NCBI RefSeq assembly: GCF_910592395.1
Contig: NC_088313.1
Coordinates: 14,214,437 to 14,278,436 of the forward strand
Direction of reading: 5' to 3'
DNA: 64,000 bases
Source: Lineus longissimus
Taxonomy: Eukaryota > Nemertea > Pilidiophora > Heteronemertea > Lineidae
In this document: positions 45,831 to 56,836 of the stretch, piece by piece
Numbering within the stretch: the first letter of the stretch is position 1
How the letters are laid out: every line of letters starts with the position of its first letter
Translations under genes and position numbers: made by a program
Notes under the pieces: generated by a model
Told to the model about the DNA's origin: nothing
What the model saw: the letters and a program-made list of their open reading frames with translations, nothing else
Database searches by the model: none

Positions 45831-46700
45831 CCGAAAATTAGAAACGTTTCGGAAGCTTTTAAACATATACCGTTCATGTGACGGTCAGCCATTTCGTTAT
45901 CAACGGCGGGGTCACGATGCACTCTCGCTCTCGTGATGTTCAGAAATAGCACGCACCGCACGCCATGCAAATAACGACCATCAACTCCTTAGGGCGAGAT
46001 TTGACCACCAGCTTAATTTGCGTTCGAGTGTCCCAAAAATGCAATGTGGCCTCTATTTGTTGGCCTTGTATCTGACCAATTATAATTTACTGCAGTGTTT
46101 AACCTGCATTGTAGGACATTAGAATAACAGCACCTTGTTGAAAGGTTGAGCGAAAAATTTGTAATTACCGACCAATTTTTATCTTTAAAGGGACACTATA
46201 GGCAGCAGCTAAGTAGGCAAGATAAAGTTAGACAAAGTCGCCAATAGGGGACTGTCCCGTCTTTAATGACGTCAAAACTATTTATGTTTGGACGAGGAAT
46301 ATGTTTAATGGTGAATTAAACATGACCCATTGCCCTTACAGTGCATATTAGTCACCCGAAAATAGCCAATTTAACCCCACTGCTCCTGCCAATAGTCCCC
46401 CTTTAACGTGAATTGTTTTTGGTGCCGTACGGAATTTGAATCACTGTACTATATCGAGGGCAGAACAGAACGGTGTTTTGTTAAAAAAGAATTGGGAGGG
46501 CAAGAAATTTTGCTACAATGTTTTGTGAAACTGTGAGGGAAGCCTTTTCATTCAAAAAATCTCTTTATTTGTCAATTAAATTTTGATGAGATAAAAATGA
46601 TATAGATATCTTCTTTAGTCGGGCACCATTTGTTGGTGAAATTTCTTTCACTTTGTAGCCATCATCCAAGAAATCATACTGAACTTCCAGCGGTATTGCT
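45831..46700. other. 3' flank of UGT copy 2 (spacer of unit 1)
   Basis: Non-coding spacer shared with 50509-51383, 54263-55122 and, in diverged form, 57850-58803. It contains the TTAA-flanked MITE at 46189-46402 and the unit junction at 46701. Confidence 0.6.
46189..46402. mobile_element. TTAA-flanked MITE, spacer copy 1
   Basis: A 214-bp insert with inverted ends AGGGACACTATAGGCAG and (inverted) AGGGGGACTATTGGCAG, flanked by TTAA at 46185-46188 and 46403-46406. The paralogous spacer at 58501-58510 reads CTTTAACGTG with a single TTAA, which is an empty site. TTAA target choice is the piggyBac habit, so a piggyBac-derived MITE is plausible. Confidence 0.85.
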
Positions 46701-46857
46701 TCTGTGCTGCCTCTCAAGTAAACACGAACAAGCCCTCGAACACGAGTGCAGATTTGCGTGCATATTTGTTTTGACTACATGTATTCACAATTATAGATGA
46801 AAATACAAAGTTTATACAAAATGTGCTTGTATCACCAGTTACATGAATAACATAACT

Positions 46858-48414
46858 TTACGCGTTCTTCTCCTTCCTACATAATTTGAAATACGTCCAG
46901 GTGTACTTGACTAGAAAATACAGACTGAACATCATGACATGGAAGACAACAAGATAAAAGATGATGTAGTATGCAAGGACATCCAGCATCAGTACTTGAT
47001 ACAAGGGCATATCAAGGCTGGGCGGTCGGAGATGGGCACCTCCGAATCTCAATACATGGTTTACCCAAAACACAAACTTCTCTGTAGCCGGCGGCATACT
47101 TCGAATAATCTCAGAACATTTTTTAATGTTTCGTGCGTACGTTTTGTTGATAATGAGTTCCTTCATCATTTGGTAGAGTTCATCAGAAGTTATTGTCGTC
47201 ACATCGGAGACTTGTTTTCCGTACGTATGCTGCTCCACGCGCATTGCGTTGTAGTATTGGTCAATGAATAGCGGAATGACGAGCATCGGGACACCGTGAT
47301 AGACGGCCTCGTTCTGACCATTGTTTCCGCCATGCGTTATGAACAGTTTGAGTCTTCTGTGACCGAGAATATCATTCTGAGGAAGCCACTGTAGGAGTTT
47401 GACGTTGTCCGGAATCGTCCCCGTCATCCCATCAAGCCGATACTGAACAATCGCCCGCTGGGGAAGACGACCCAAGGCGTCGAACATTTTCTCACCAATG
47501 ACGTTCCAAACCTGATGTGATGCTTGTTTTGAGCCAAAACTAATCAGCACCACGCCATGCTCAGCCCCGGCCACGTACGCTTCTAAATCCCGGGGTAAAG
47601 GTTTAACAGGCTTGCCAGTAGTGGCGCCTAAAAACTGTAAATTAGGCCCGGACACCCGAGGATAATCCAAGCACAAGACCTCATAATTTAGAAAATACAT
47701 CTCTGCCATCCCGACAAGCTTCTTCATAGAGATTTTTGGTTTGTTTTTTGGACAGTATTTATCCATATGGAAAGCGTGCATTTGATAGTAGGCGTTGTAG
47801 TACTTTTTAAACCAAGCTTTAGCGTTTTCTAACCTTTGCCAGAAGTCCATGCGGTTGGAGAATGCGGTGAAGATCTCAGGTTCGATTGATGGCATTCCAG
47901 TTGTCCCGTGTCCCCATGTAGACGCTTGAAAGCACATCACGGGGACAAACGGGATGTCGAAAATGTACGGTATCATCAGATGACACACGAGTTCATCCGC
48001 CCCATCGACGACAACCAAGTCGAATTTCTGTCGCCGAATGGTCGACATGATGACACTGTTTTGCATGATGGCCTCACATATCCGACTGGTTGCCATTTTC
48101 CACGGATCGGTCTCCAGTAAAGCCCATGCCTGCTCAAGGTCTACGCCTCCAGCTGACAATTCGTCAAGTTCCGTGAAAAGATCATTCTCGCGCTTCCACG
48201 CGTATGTCAGGGGAACAATGCCTCTGTCGCTGATTGTTTTATTATTTTTGTCGTTGGATATCATCCAAACCTCGTGCCCATCGTCCTTCAGCGCCTCTCC
48301 GAGGATGGTGAAGAGGTTCATGTGGCTGACACATGGGTCGGGGATGAATAGAATTTTCGAGGTACCAACTATCGCCGTGACAGTTGTTAACATGAATAAC
48401 GGTAATGGCCACAT
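46858..48414 (-). CDS. UDP-glucuronosyltransferase-like, array copy 2
   Basis: Full-length 518-residue intronless UGT with the same signal peptide, His31, Asp137, HGGNNGQNEA / D385-Q386 signature and C-terminal membrane anchor as the other copies. Compared with copy 4 the only protein change is Lys513 to Arg in the basic tail, giving KLCRKEKNA, which could weaken a dilysine-type signal slightly. The 5' CTTTTCAG acceptor and ATG context are preserved. No frameshift, so it is presumably functional. Confidence 0.96.
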   Translation of the reverse strand: MWPLPLFMLTTVTAIVGTSKILFIPDPCVSHMNLFTILGEALKDDGHEVWMISNDKNNKTISDRGIVPLTYAWKRENDLFTELDELSAGGVDLEQAWALLETDPWKMATSRICEAIMQNSVIMSTIRRQKFDLVVVDGADELVCHLMIPYIFDIPFVPVMCFQASTWGHGTTGMPSIEPEIFTAFSNRMDFWQRLENAKAWFKKYYNAYYQMHAFHMDKYCPKNKPKISMKKLVGMAEMYFLNYEVLCLDYPRVSGPNLQFLGATTGKPVKPLPRDLEAYVAGAEHGVVLISFGSKQASHQVWNVIGEKMFDALGRLPQRAIVQYRLDGMTGTIPDNVKLLQWLPQNDILGHRRLKLFITHGGNNGQNEAVYHGVPMLVIPLFIDQYYNAMRVEQHTYGKQVSDVTTITSDELYQMMKELIINKTYARNIKKCSEIIRSMPPATEKFVFWVNHVLRFGGAHLRPPSLDMPLYQVLMLDVLAYYIIFYLVVFHVMMFSLYFLVKYTWTYFKLCRKEKNA

Positions 48415-49205
48415 ATCTATAGTTCATCCACAGGTTTTACACCTCACTGAAAAGGAACAAGATTACAAACATTATGGACAAAGCCCAAACTCTTTCACCG
48501 GGTCTCATGCATTGGCAAAATAGTTCATGCATGGATCATTGATGGGCATATGGATGGATCTATGTTGAAATCACAAACCATGTTTCATACTCGGATCCCA
48601 TCATAGATTCTATGATGGCCCATTGGTGAACCACTGATGGCTCAAGGACTATCCACTGATAGGAGTTACATCATAGCCCACTAACGGTCCCATAAAACTG
48701 AGCGTATGCAGCAAAGTACAAACCCACTTGAGTAGTACGCAACAGTCCTCAGAATTCTAGAAAATAAGAGTAGGTCACCAATTTTGATATGAATTATTTG
48801 ATGGCCCCTCTTGATATATTGGTAACGATTACTATCCATAGATCAATGATGGGTCTATGGTAGACACGAACATGGCTTCCATCCTTGGATCAACATGATG
48901 GAGATTCTTCAACATCTATCCAAGGATGAGCCCACGGATTAATCCGGTTCCAAACGGTAGAAAATACGCTCCAGTATATGGCTGGCTCGAGTGGACACAA
49001 TTCAGATTTATGCCAGGGCAAAATTCCGCATTATGGTGACCCTTAAATCAGCCAATCATAACCTAGGATCTCCTGATTCCCCAAATCGACTGACAAACAT
49101 AACCTCGGATCTCCTGATTTACGCCGCGGCTCTTATTTTCATCATGGCACACAGCAGTAATCATTAATGATAATTATAATAATAATAAAATAATTTTGCC
49201 AATTT

Positions 49206-49449
49206 AGGAAGTGACTACTTGGCAAGCCCGGCTTACCAAACAGCGACTTTTTCTTGTCCTGAATGGAGAGCCGAACTCATTAATATTAAAGTAAAGTCTC
49301 CAGCTCGCCAAACAGGGTAGATTTTTTACCTGTTTGGCAAGCCCGGCTGGCCGAACAGGGTGGCTTTTTCGTGCTGTTTGGCAAGCGGCTCTCCAAACAG
49401 GACAAAAAAAGATGCCTGTTCGGCGAGCGGCTTGCCAAATAGACCCGGC
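49206..49449 (-). mobile_element. Foldback MITE, UGT spacer copy 2
   Basis: Essentially identical to 44527-44770, in the same position and orientation against the LINE 3' end. It was copied with the unit rather than inserted again. Confidence 0.75.
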
Positions 49450-50510
49450 CAATAATTTATATAGCGCCGCTTTAAATCAAATTGTCAGCGGCGCTTTACA
49501 ATACATACATAGACATAAAACAATTTAACCATAAAACACATTGAATAAAACACTATCTAGTGGAAATATAGGTTAAAAATGTGCGTCTTTAAATATTCTT
49601 TAAAAGTTGCCATTGTTTTGGACAATCTATTTTTTTCTGGCAATTTGTTCCAGAGCTGTGGGGCGCTGACACTGTACGCCCTATCTCCGGCTGTCTTCTT
49701 CTTGGACTTACATTGAGTAAGTCTCGGTGCCGCTCCTGCCCTTGTTGTTCTCTGGGTCGAAAGAAGCGGCAGCCGAAGATAGGCAGGGCCAACGCCATAC
49801 ACAGCTCTGTAAGCAAAGGTTAAAAGTTCAAATTGAGTTCTAGTATGAACTGGTAGCCAGTGAAGTTGACGGAGGACAGGAGTTATATGGTCTCTTCTCT
49901 TGGTGTAGGTAACCAATCGTGCAGCTTGATTTTGAATTTTCTGCAGGCGGTTCAGTTCATAATCAGGCAAACCAAAGTACAACGAATTGCAAAAGTCCAA
50001 TTTAGATGTAATAAAAGCATGGGTTAAGGTAACTAAAAGTCCGGCAGGGAGATATTTTTTCATGGAGGCAACTTTGCGTAAGTGGTAATAACCTGCGGAT
50101 ACAACACTTGATATTTGATCATGAAAAGTCATTGTGTTGTCAAAGATAAAACCTAGATTGCGAGCTTTTTTGTACGGCAGAATTTCAGCATTGCCCATGT
50201 GTAGTACAATATCACTTGGTCGCATTTGATCCTGAGAAGGGGACATGAGTAGAAGAAGCTCAGTCTTCAGGTCATTTAATTTAAGTTTGTTTTCACTCAT
50301 CCACTTGTGGACCTCGCTAAGACATGCCTCCACCCTGATCATGACACTTGGTAATGATGACGTAGGAGTGAGCTGGAACGCACGCCAGTTTTGAGTGTCA
50401 TCTGCGAACAAGTGGGAGGTAAGTAGGTCATGGGCGTTTAGGATCGCTACTAGTGGCTGAGGGTAACAAGAGAAAAGAAGCGGCCCAAGCATGCACACTA
50501 CCTACCTGTT
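49450..50510 (-). mobile_element. 5'-truncated L2/CR1-like LINE, copy 2
   Basis: The best preserved LINE fragment. Its open frame 50498-49557 gives 313 residues: the RT palm from LGPLLFS, FADD at residues 32-35, the thumb-like KLDFCNSLYFGLP region and a C-terminal GDRAYSVSAPQLWNKLP block typical of L2/CR1/Rex elements. It ends at TAG with a ~100-base 3' UTR and the GCGCTATATAAAT tail. It lacks the endonuclease and N-terminal RT, so the ORF is a remnant despite being open. Confidence 0.88.
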
Positions 50511-51383
50511 CGCCGAAAATTAGAAACGTTTCGGAAGCTTTTAAACATATACCGTTCATGTGACGGTCAGCCATTTCGTTATCAACCGGCGGGGTCACGA
50601 TGCACTCTCGCTCTCGTGATGTTCAGAAATAGCACGCACCGCACGCCATGCAAATAACGACCATCAACTCCTTAGGGCGAGATTTGACCACCAGCTTAAT
50701 TTGCGTCCGAGTGTCCCAAAAATGCAATGTGGCCTCTATTTGTTGGCCTTGTATCTGGCCAATTATAATTTACTGCAGTGTTTAACCTGCATTGTAGGAC
50801 ATTATAATAACAGCACCTTGTTGAAAGGTTGAGCGAAAAATTTGTAATTACCGACCAATTTTTATCTTTAAAGGGACACTATAGGCAGCAGCTAAGTAGG
50901 CAAGATAAAGTTAGACAAAGTCGCCAATAGGGGACTGTCCCGTCTTTAATGACGTCAAAACTATTTATGTTTGGACGAGGAATATGTTTAATGGTGAATT
51001 AAACATGACCCATTGCCCTTACAGTGCATATTAGTCACCCGAAAATAGCCAATTTAACCCCACTGCTCCTGCCAATAGTCCCCCTTTAACGTGAATTGTT
51101 TTTGGTGCCGTACGGAATTTGAATCACTGTACTATATCGAGGGCAGAACAGAACGGTGTTTTGTTAAAAAAGAATTGGGAGGGCAAGAAATTTTGCTACA
51201 ATGTTTTGTGAAACTGTGACGGAAGCCTTTTCATTCAAAAAATCTCTTTATTTGTCAATTAAATTTTGATGAGATAAAAATGATATAGATATCTTCTTTA
51301 GTCAGGCACCATTTGTTGGTGAAATTTCTTTCACTTTGTAGCCATCATCCAAGAAATCATACTGAACTTCCAGCGGTATTGCT
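50511..51383. other. 3' flank of UGT copy 3 (spacer of unit 2)
   Basis: Non-coding, nearly identical to 45831-46700. It includes the TTAA MITE at 50872-51085 and ends at the unit junction at 51384. Confidence 0.6.
50872..51085. mobile_element. TTAA-flanked MITE, spacer copy 2
   Basis: Same 214-bp element as 46189-46402, with TTAA at 50868-50871 and 51086-51089. Confidence 0.85.
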
Positions 51384-51540
51384 TCTGTGCTGCCTCTCAA
51401 GTAAACACGAACAAGCCCTCGAACACGAGTGCAGATTTGCGTGCATATTTGTTTTGACTACATGTATTCACAATTATAGATAAAAATACAAAGTTTATAC
51501 AAAATGTGCTTGTATCACCAGTTACATGAATAACATAACT

Positions 51541-53097
51541 TTACGCGTTCTTCTCCTTCTTACATAATTTGAAATACGTCCAGGTGTACTTGACTAGAAA
51601 ATACAGACTGAACATCATGACATGGGAGACAACAAGATAAAAGATGATGTAGTATGCAAGGACATCCAGCATCAGTACTTGATACAGGGGCATATCAAGG
51701 CTGGGCGGTCGGAGATGGGCACCTCCGAATCTCAATACATGGTTTACCCAAAACACAAACTTCTCTGTAGCCGGCGGCATACTTCGAATAATCTCAGAAC
51801 ATTTTTTAATGTTTCGTGCGTACGTTTTGTTGATAATGAGTTCCTTCATCATTTGGTAGAGTTCATCGGAAGTTATTGTCGTCACATCGGAGACTTGTTT
51901 TCCGTACGTATGCTGCTCCACGCGCATTGCGTTGTAGTATTGGTCAATGAATAGCGGAATGACGAGCATCGGGACACCGTGATAGACGGCCTCGTTCTGA
52001 CCATTGTTTCCGCCATGCGTTATGAACAGTTTGAGTCTTCTGTGACCGAGAATATCATTCTGAGGAAGCCACTGTAGGAGTTTGACGTTGTCTTGAATCG
52101 TCCCCGTCATCCCATCAAGCCGATACTGAACAATCGCCCGCTGGGGAAGACGACCCAAGGCGTCGAACATTTTCTCACCAATGACATTCCAAACCTGATG
52201 TGATGCTTGTTTTGAGCCAAAACTAATCAGCACCACACCATGCTCAGCCCCGGCCACGTACGCTTCTAAATCCCGGGGTAAAGGTTTAACAGGCTTGCCA
52301 GTAGTGGCGCCTAAAAACTGTAAATTAGGCCCGGACACCCGAGGATAATCCAAGCACAAGACCTCATAATTTAGAAAATACATCTCTGCCATCCCGACAA
52401 GCTTCTTCATAGAGATTTTTGGTTTGTTTTTTGGACAGTATTTATCCATATGGAAAGCGTGCATTTGATAGTAGGCGTTGTAGTACTTTTTAAACCAAGC
52501 TTTAGCGTTTTCTAACCTTTGCCAGAAGTCCATGCGGTTGGAGAATGCGGTGAAGATCTCAGGTTCGATTGATGGCATTCCAGTTGTCCCGTGTCCCCAT
52601 GTAGACGCTTGAAAGCACATCACGGGGACAAACGGGATGTCGAAAATGTACGGTATCATCAGATGACACACGAGTTCATCCGCCCCATCGACGACAACCA
52701 AGTCGAATTTCTGTCGCCGAATGGTCGACATGATGACACTGTTTTGCATGATGGCCTCACATATCCGACTGGTTGCCATTTTCCACGGATCGGTCTCCAG
52801 TAAAGCCCATGCCTGCTCAAGGTCTACGCCTCCAGCTGACAATTCGTCAAGTTCTGTGTAAATATCATTCTCGCATTTCCACGCGTATGTCAGGGGAACA
52901 ATGCCTCTGTCGCTGATTGTTTTATTATTTTTGTCGTTGGATATCATCCAAACCTCGTGCCCATCGTCCTTCAGCGCCTCTCCGAGGATGGTGAAGAGGT
53001 TCATGTGGCTGACACATGGGTCGGGGATGAATAGAATCTTCGAGGTACCAACTATCGCCGTGACAGTTGTTAACATGAATAACGGTAATGGCCACAT
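51541..53097 (-). CDS. UDP-glucuronosyltransferase-like, array copy 3 (most diverged)
   Basis: A 518-residue intronless UGT with all catalytic and signature residues intact. It carries five changes relative to copy 4: R75C, L79I and F80Y, clustered in the N-terminal acceptor-binding half, P335Q just before the signature, and F491S inside the C-terminal membrane helix. The first three fall within six codons, and bases 52850-52880 differ in a cluster, which looks like a conversion tract or a local burst. The new Cys75 and the Ser in the TM helix are the substitutions most likely to matter. Confidence 0.96.
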   Translation of the reverse strand: MWPLPLFMLTTVTAIVGTSKILFIPDPCVSHMNLFTILGEALKDDGHEVWMISNDKNNKTISDRGIVPLTYAWKCENDIYTELDELSAGGVDLEQAWALLETDPWKMATSRICEAIMQNSVIMSTIRRQKFDLVVVDGADELVCHLMIPYIFDIPFVPVMCFQASTWGHGTTGMPSIEPEIFTAFSNRMDFWQRLENAKAWFKKYYNAYYQMHAFHMDKYCPKNKPKISMKKLVGMAEMYFLNYEVLCLDYPRVSGPNLQFLGATTGKPVKPLPRDLEAYVAGAEHGVVLISFGSKQASHQVWNVIGEKMFDALGRLPQRAIVQYRLDGMTGTIQDNVKLLQWLPQNDILGHRRLKLFITHGGNNGQNEAVYHGVPMLVIPLFIDQYYNAMRVEQHTYGKQVSDVTTITSDELYQMMKELIINKTYARNIKKCSEIIRSMPPATEKFVFWVNHVLRFGGAHLRPPSLDMPLYQVLMLDVLAYYIIFYLVVSHVMMFSLYFLVKYTWTYFKLCKKEKNA

Positions 53098-53888
53098 ATC
53101 TATAGTTCATCCACAGGTTTTACACCTCACTGAAAAGGAACAAGATTACAAACATTATGGACAAGGCCCAAACTCTTTCACCGGGTCTCATGCATTGGCA
53201 AAATAGTTCATGCATGGATCATTGATGGGTATATGGATGGATCTATGTTGAAATCAAAAACCATGTTTCATACTCGGATCCCATCATAGATTCTATGATG
53301 GCCCATTGGTGAACCACTGATGGCTCAAGGACTATCCACTGATAGGAGGTACACCATAGCCCACTAACGGTCCCATAAAACTGAGCGTATGCAGCAAAGT
53401 ACAAACCCACTTGAGTAGTACGCAACAGTCCTCAGAATTCTAGAAAATAAGAGTAGGTCACCAATTTTGATATGAATTATTTGATGGCCCCTCTTGATAT
53501 ATTGGTAACGATTACTATCCATAGATCAATGATGGGTCTATGGTAGACACGAACATGGCTTCCATCCTTGGATCAACATGATGGAGATTCTCCAACATCT
53601 ATCCAAGGATGAGCCCACGGATTAATCCGGTTCCAAACGGTAGAAAATACGCTCCAGTATATGGCTGGCTCGAGTGGACACAATTCAGATTTATGCCAGT
53701 GCAAAATTCCGCATTATGGTGACCCTTAAATCAGCCAATCATAACCTAGGATCTCCTGATTCCCCAAATCGACTGACAAACATAACCTCGAATCTCCTGA
53801 TTTACGCCGCGGCTCTTATTTTCATCATGGCACACAGCAGTAATCATTAATGATAATTATAATAATAATAAAATAATTTTGCCAATTT
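53098..53888. other. Upstream region of UGT copy 3
   Basis: Non-coding, equivalent to 43738-44526, with the perfect CCATCATAGATTCTATGATGG-type palindrome near 53280-53302 and a TAATAATAA tract before the MITE. Confidence 0.6.
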
Positions 53889-54132
53889 AGGAAGTGACTA
53901 CTTGGCAAGCCCGGCTTACCAAACAGCGACTTTTTCTTGTCCTGAATGGAGAGCCGAACTCATTAATATTAAAGTAAAGTCTCCAGCTCGCCAAACAGGG
54001 TAGATTTTTTACCTGTTTGGCAAGCCCGGCTGGCCGAACAGGGTGGCTTTTTCGTACTGTTTGGCAAGCGGCTCTCCAAACAGGACAAAAAAAGATGCCT
54101 GTTCGGCGAGCGGCTTGCCAAATAGACCCGGC
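53889..54132 (-). mobile_element. Foldback MITE, UGT spacer copy 3
   Basis: Same element and position as 44527-44770 with only a few substitutions. Confidence 0.75.
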
Positions 54133-54265
54133 CAATAATTTATATAGCGCCGCTTTAAATCAAATTGTCAGCGGCGCTTTACAATACATACATAGACATA
54201 AAACAATTTAACCATAAAACACATTGAATAAAACACTATCTAGTGGAAATATAGGTTAAAAATGA
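54133..54265 (-). mobile_element. LINE 3' remnant after a 944-bp deletion
   Basis: Only the GCGCTATATAAAT tail and ~100 bases of LINE 3' UTR remain. The sequence then jumps from GGTTAAAAATG straight to ACGTTTCGG. In copy 2 these points are at 49581 and 50526, so 944 bp are missing. That is exactly the difference between unit spacings (4683 versus 3739). Confidence 0.92.
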
Positions 54266-55122
54266 CGTTTCGGAAGCTTTTAAACATATACCGTTCATGT
54301 GACGGTCAGCCATTTCGTTATCAACCGGCGGGGTCACGATGCACTCTCGCTCTCGTGATGTTCAGAAATAGCACGCACCGCACGCCATGCAAATAACGAC
54401 CCTCAACTCCTTAGGGCGAGATTTGACCACCAGCTTAATTTGCGTTCGAGTGTCCCAAAAATGCAATGTGGCCTCTATTTGTTGGCCTTGTATCTGACCA
54501 ATTATAATTTACTGCAGTGTTTAACCTGCATTGTAGGACATTAGAATAACAGCACCTTGTTGAAAGGTTGAGCGAAAAATTTGTAATTACCGACCAATTT
54601 TTATCTTTAAAGGGACACTATAGGCAGCAGCTAAGTAGGCAAGATAAAGTTAGACAAAGTCGCCAATAGGGGACTGTCCCGTCTTTAATGACGTCAAAAC
54701 TATTTATGTTTGGACGAGGAATATGTTTAATGGTGAATTAAACATGACCCATTGCCCTTACAGTGCATATTAGTCACCCGAAAATAGCCAATTTAACCCC
54801 ACTGCTCCTGCCAATAGTCCCCCTTTAACGTGAATTGTTTTTGGTGCCGTACGGAATTTGAATCACTGTACTATATCGAGGGCAGAACAGAACGGTGTTT
54901 TGTTAAAAAAGAATTGGGAGGGCAAGAAATTTTGCTACAATGTTTTGTGAAACTGTGACGGAAGCCTTTTCATTCAAAAAATCTCTTTATTTGTCAATTA
55001 AATTTTGATGAGATAAAAATGATATAGATATCTTCTTTAGTCGGGCACCATTTGTTGGTGAAATTTCTTTCACTTTGTAGCCATCATCCAAGAAATCATA
55101 CTGAACTTCCAGCGGTATTGCT
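54266..55122. other. 3' flank of UGT copy 4 (spacer of unit 3)
   Basis: Non-coding, nearly identical to 45831-46700. It contains the TTAA MITE and ends at the unit junction at 55123. Confidence 0.6.
54611..54824. mobile_element. TTAA-flanked MITE, spacer copy 3
   Basis: Same 214-bp element as 46189-46402, with TTAA at 54607-54610 and 54825-54828. Confidence 0.85.
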
Positions 55123-55279
55123 TCTGTGCTGCCTCTCAAGTAAACACGAACAAGCCCTCGAACACGAGTGCAGATTTGTGTGCATATTTGTTTTGACTAC
55201 ATGTATTCACAATTATAGATGAAAATACAAAGTTTATACAAAATGTGCTTGTATCACCAGTTACATGAATAACATAACT

Positions 55280-56836
55280 TTACGCGTTCTTCTCCTTCTT
55301 ACATAATTTGAAATACGTCCAGGTGTACTTGACTAGAAAATACAGACTGAACATCATGACATGGAAGACAACAAGATAAAAGATGATGTAGTATGCAAGG
55401 ACATCCAGCATGAGTACTTGATACAGGGGCATATCAAGGCTGGGCGGTCGGAGATGGGCACCTCCGAATCTCAATACATGGTTTACCCAAAACACAAACT
55501 TCTCTGTAGCCGGCGGCATACTTCGAATAATCTCAGAACATTTTTTAATGTTTCGTGCGTACGTTTTGTTGATAATGAGTTCCTTCATCATTTGGTAGAG
55601 TTCATCAGAAGTTATTGTCGTCACATCGGAGACTTGTTTTCCGTACGTATGCTGCTCCACGCGCATTGCGTTGTAGTATTGGTCAATGAATAGCGGAATG
55701 ACGAGCATCGGGACACCGTGATAGACGGCCTCGTTCTGACCATTGTTTCCGCCATGCGTTATGAACAGTTTGAGTCTTCTGTGACCGAGAATATCATTCT
55801 GAGGAAGCCACTGTAGGAGTTTGACGTTGTCCGGAATCGTCCCCGTCATCCCATCCAGCCGATACTGAACAATCGCCCGCTGGGGAAGACGACCCAAGGC
55901 GTCGAACATTTTCTCACCAATGACATTCCAAACCTGATGTGATGCTTGTTTTGAGCCAAAACTAATCAGCACCACGCCATGCTCAGCCCCGGCCACGTAC
56001 GCTTCTAAATCCCGGGGTAAAGGTTTAACAGGCTTGCCAGTAGTGGCGCCTAAAAACTGTAAATTAGGCCCGGACACCCGAGGATAATCCAAGCACAAGA
56101 CCTCATAATTTAGAAAATACATCTCTGCCATCCCGACAAGCTTCTTCATAGAGATTTTTGGTTTGTTTTTTGGACAGTATTTATCCATATGGAAAGCGTG
56201 CATTTGATAGTAGGCGTTGTAGTACTTTTTAAACCAAGCTTTAGCGTTTTCTAACCTTTGCCAGAAGTCCATGCGGTTGGAGAATGCGGTGAAGATCTCA
56301 GGTTCGATTGATGGCATTCCAGTTGTCCCGTGTCCCCATGTAGACGCTTGAAAGCACATCACGGGGACAAACGGGATGTCGAAAATGTACGGTATCATCA
56401 GATGACACACGAGTTCATCCGCCCCATCGACGACAACCAAGTCGAATTTCTGTCGCCGAATGGTCGACATGATGACACTGTTTTGCATGATGGCCTCACA
56501 TATCCGACTGGTTGCCATTTTCCACGGATCGGTCTCCAGTAAAGCCCATGCCTGCTCAAGGTCTACGCCTCCAGCTGACAATTCGTCAAGTTCCGTGAAA
56601 AGATCATTCTCGCGCTTCCACGCGTATGTCAGGGGAACAATGCCTCTGTCGCTGATTGTTTTATTATTTTTGTCGTTGGATATCATCCAAACCTCGTGCC
56701 CATCGTCCTTCAGCGCCTCTCCGAGGATGGTGAAGAGGTTCATGTGGCTGACACATGGGTCGGGGATGAATAGAATCTTCGAGGTACCAACTATCGCCGT
56801 GACAGTTGTTAACATGAATAACGGTAATGGCCACAT
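55280..56836 (-). CDS. UDP-glucuronosyltransferase-like, array copy 4 (consensus)
   Basis: A 518-residue intronless UGT matching the majority residue at every position that varies among the four copies. Features are as for copy 1: signal peptide, His31, Asp137, signature 343-386 with D385-Q386, TM anchor and KKEKNA tail. It is the most upstream gene in the array by position, and its 5' region stays alike only to about 57545. Beyond that the ancestral, insertion-free spacer begins. The coding region is much more similar to copies 1-3 than this spacer is to theirs, which suggests gene conversion. Confidence 0.96.
   Translation of the reverse strand: MWPLPLFMLTTVTAIVGTSKILFIPDPCVSHMNLFTILGEALKDDGHEVWMISNDKNNKTISDRGIVPLTYAWKRENDLFTELDELSAGGVDLEQAWALLETDPWKMATSRICEAIMQNSVIMSTIRRQKFDLVVVDGADELVCHLMIPYIFDIPFVPVMCFQASTWGHGTTGMPSIEPEIFTAFSNRMDFWQRLENAKAWFKKYYNAYYQMHAFHMDKYCPKNKPKISMKKLVGMAEMYFLNYEVLCLDYPRVSGPNLQFLGATTGKPVKPLPRDLEAYVAGAEHGVVLISFGSKQASHQVWNVIGEKMFDALGRLPQRAIVQYRLDGMTGTIPDNVKLLQWLPQNDILGHRRLKLFITHGGNNGQNEAVYHGVPMLVIPLFIDQYYNAMRVEQHTYGKQVSDVTTITSDELYQMMKELIINKTYARNIKKCSEIIRSMPPATEKFVFWVNHVLRFGGAHLRPPSLDMPLYQVLMLDVLAYYIIFYLVVFHVMMFSLYFLVKYTWTYFKLCKKEKNA

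Noticed and set aside
49204-49528. Open frames across the foldback MITE (82 and 64 aa)
   Set aside because: They arise from the repeated TTGGCAAGC units of the MITE and occur on both strands in every spacer copy. Not genes.
49557-50498. Active retrotransposon
   Set aside because: Only the C-terminal part of ORF2 remains (no endonuclease, no N-terminal RT), so it is a dead-on-arrival fragment carried by the tandem unit.
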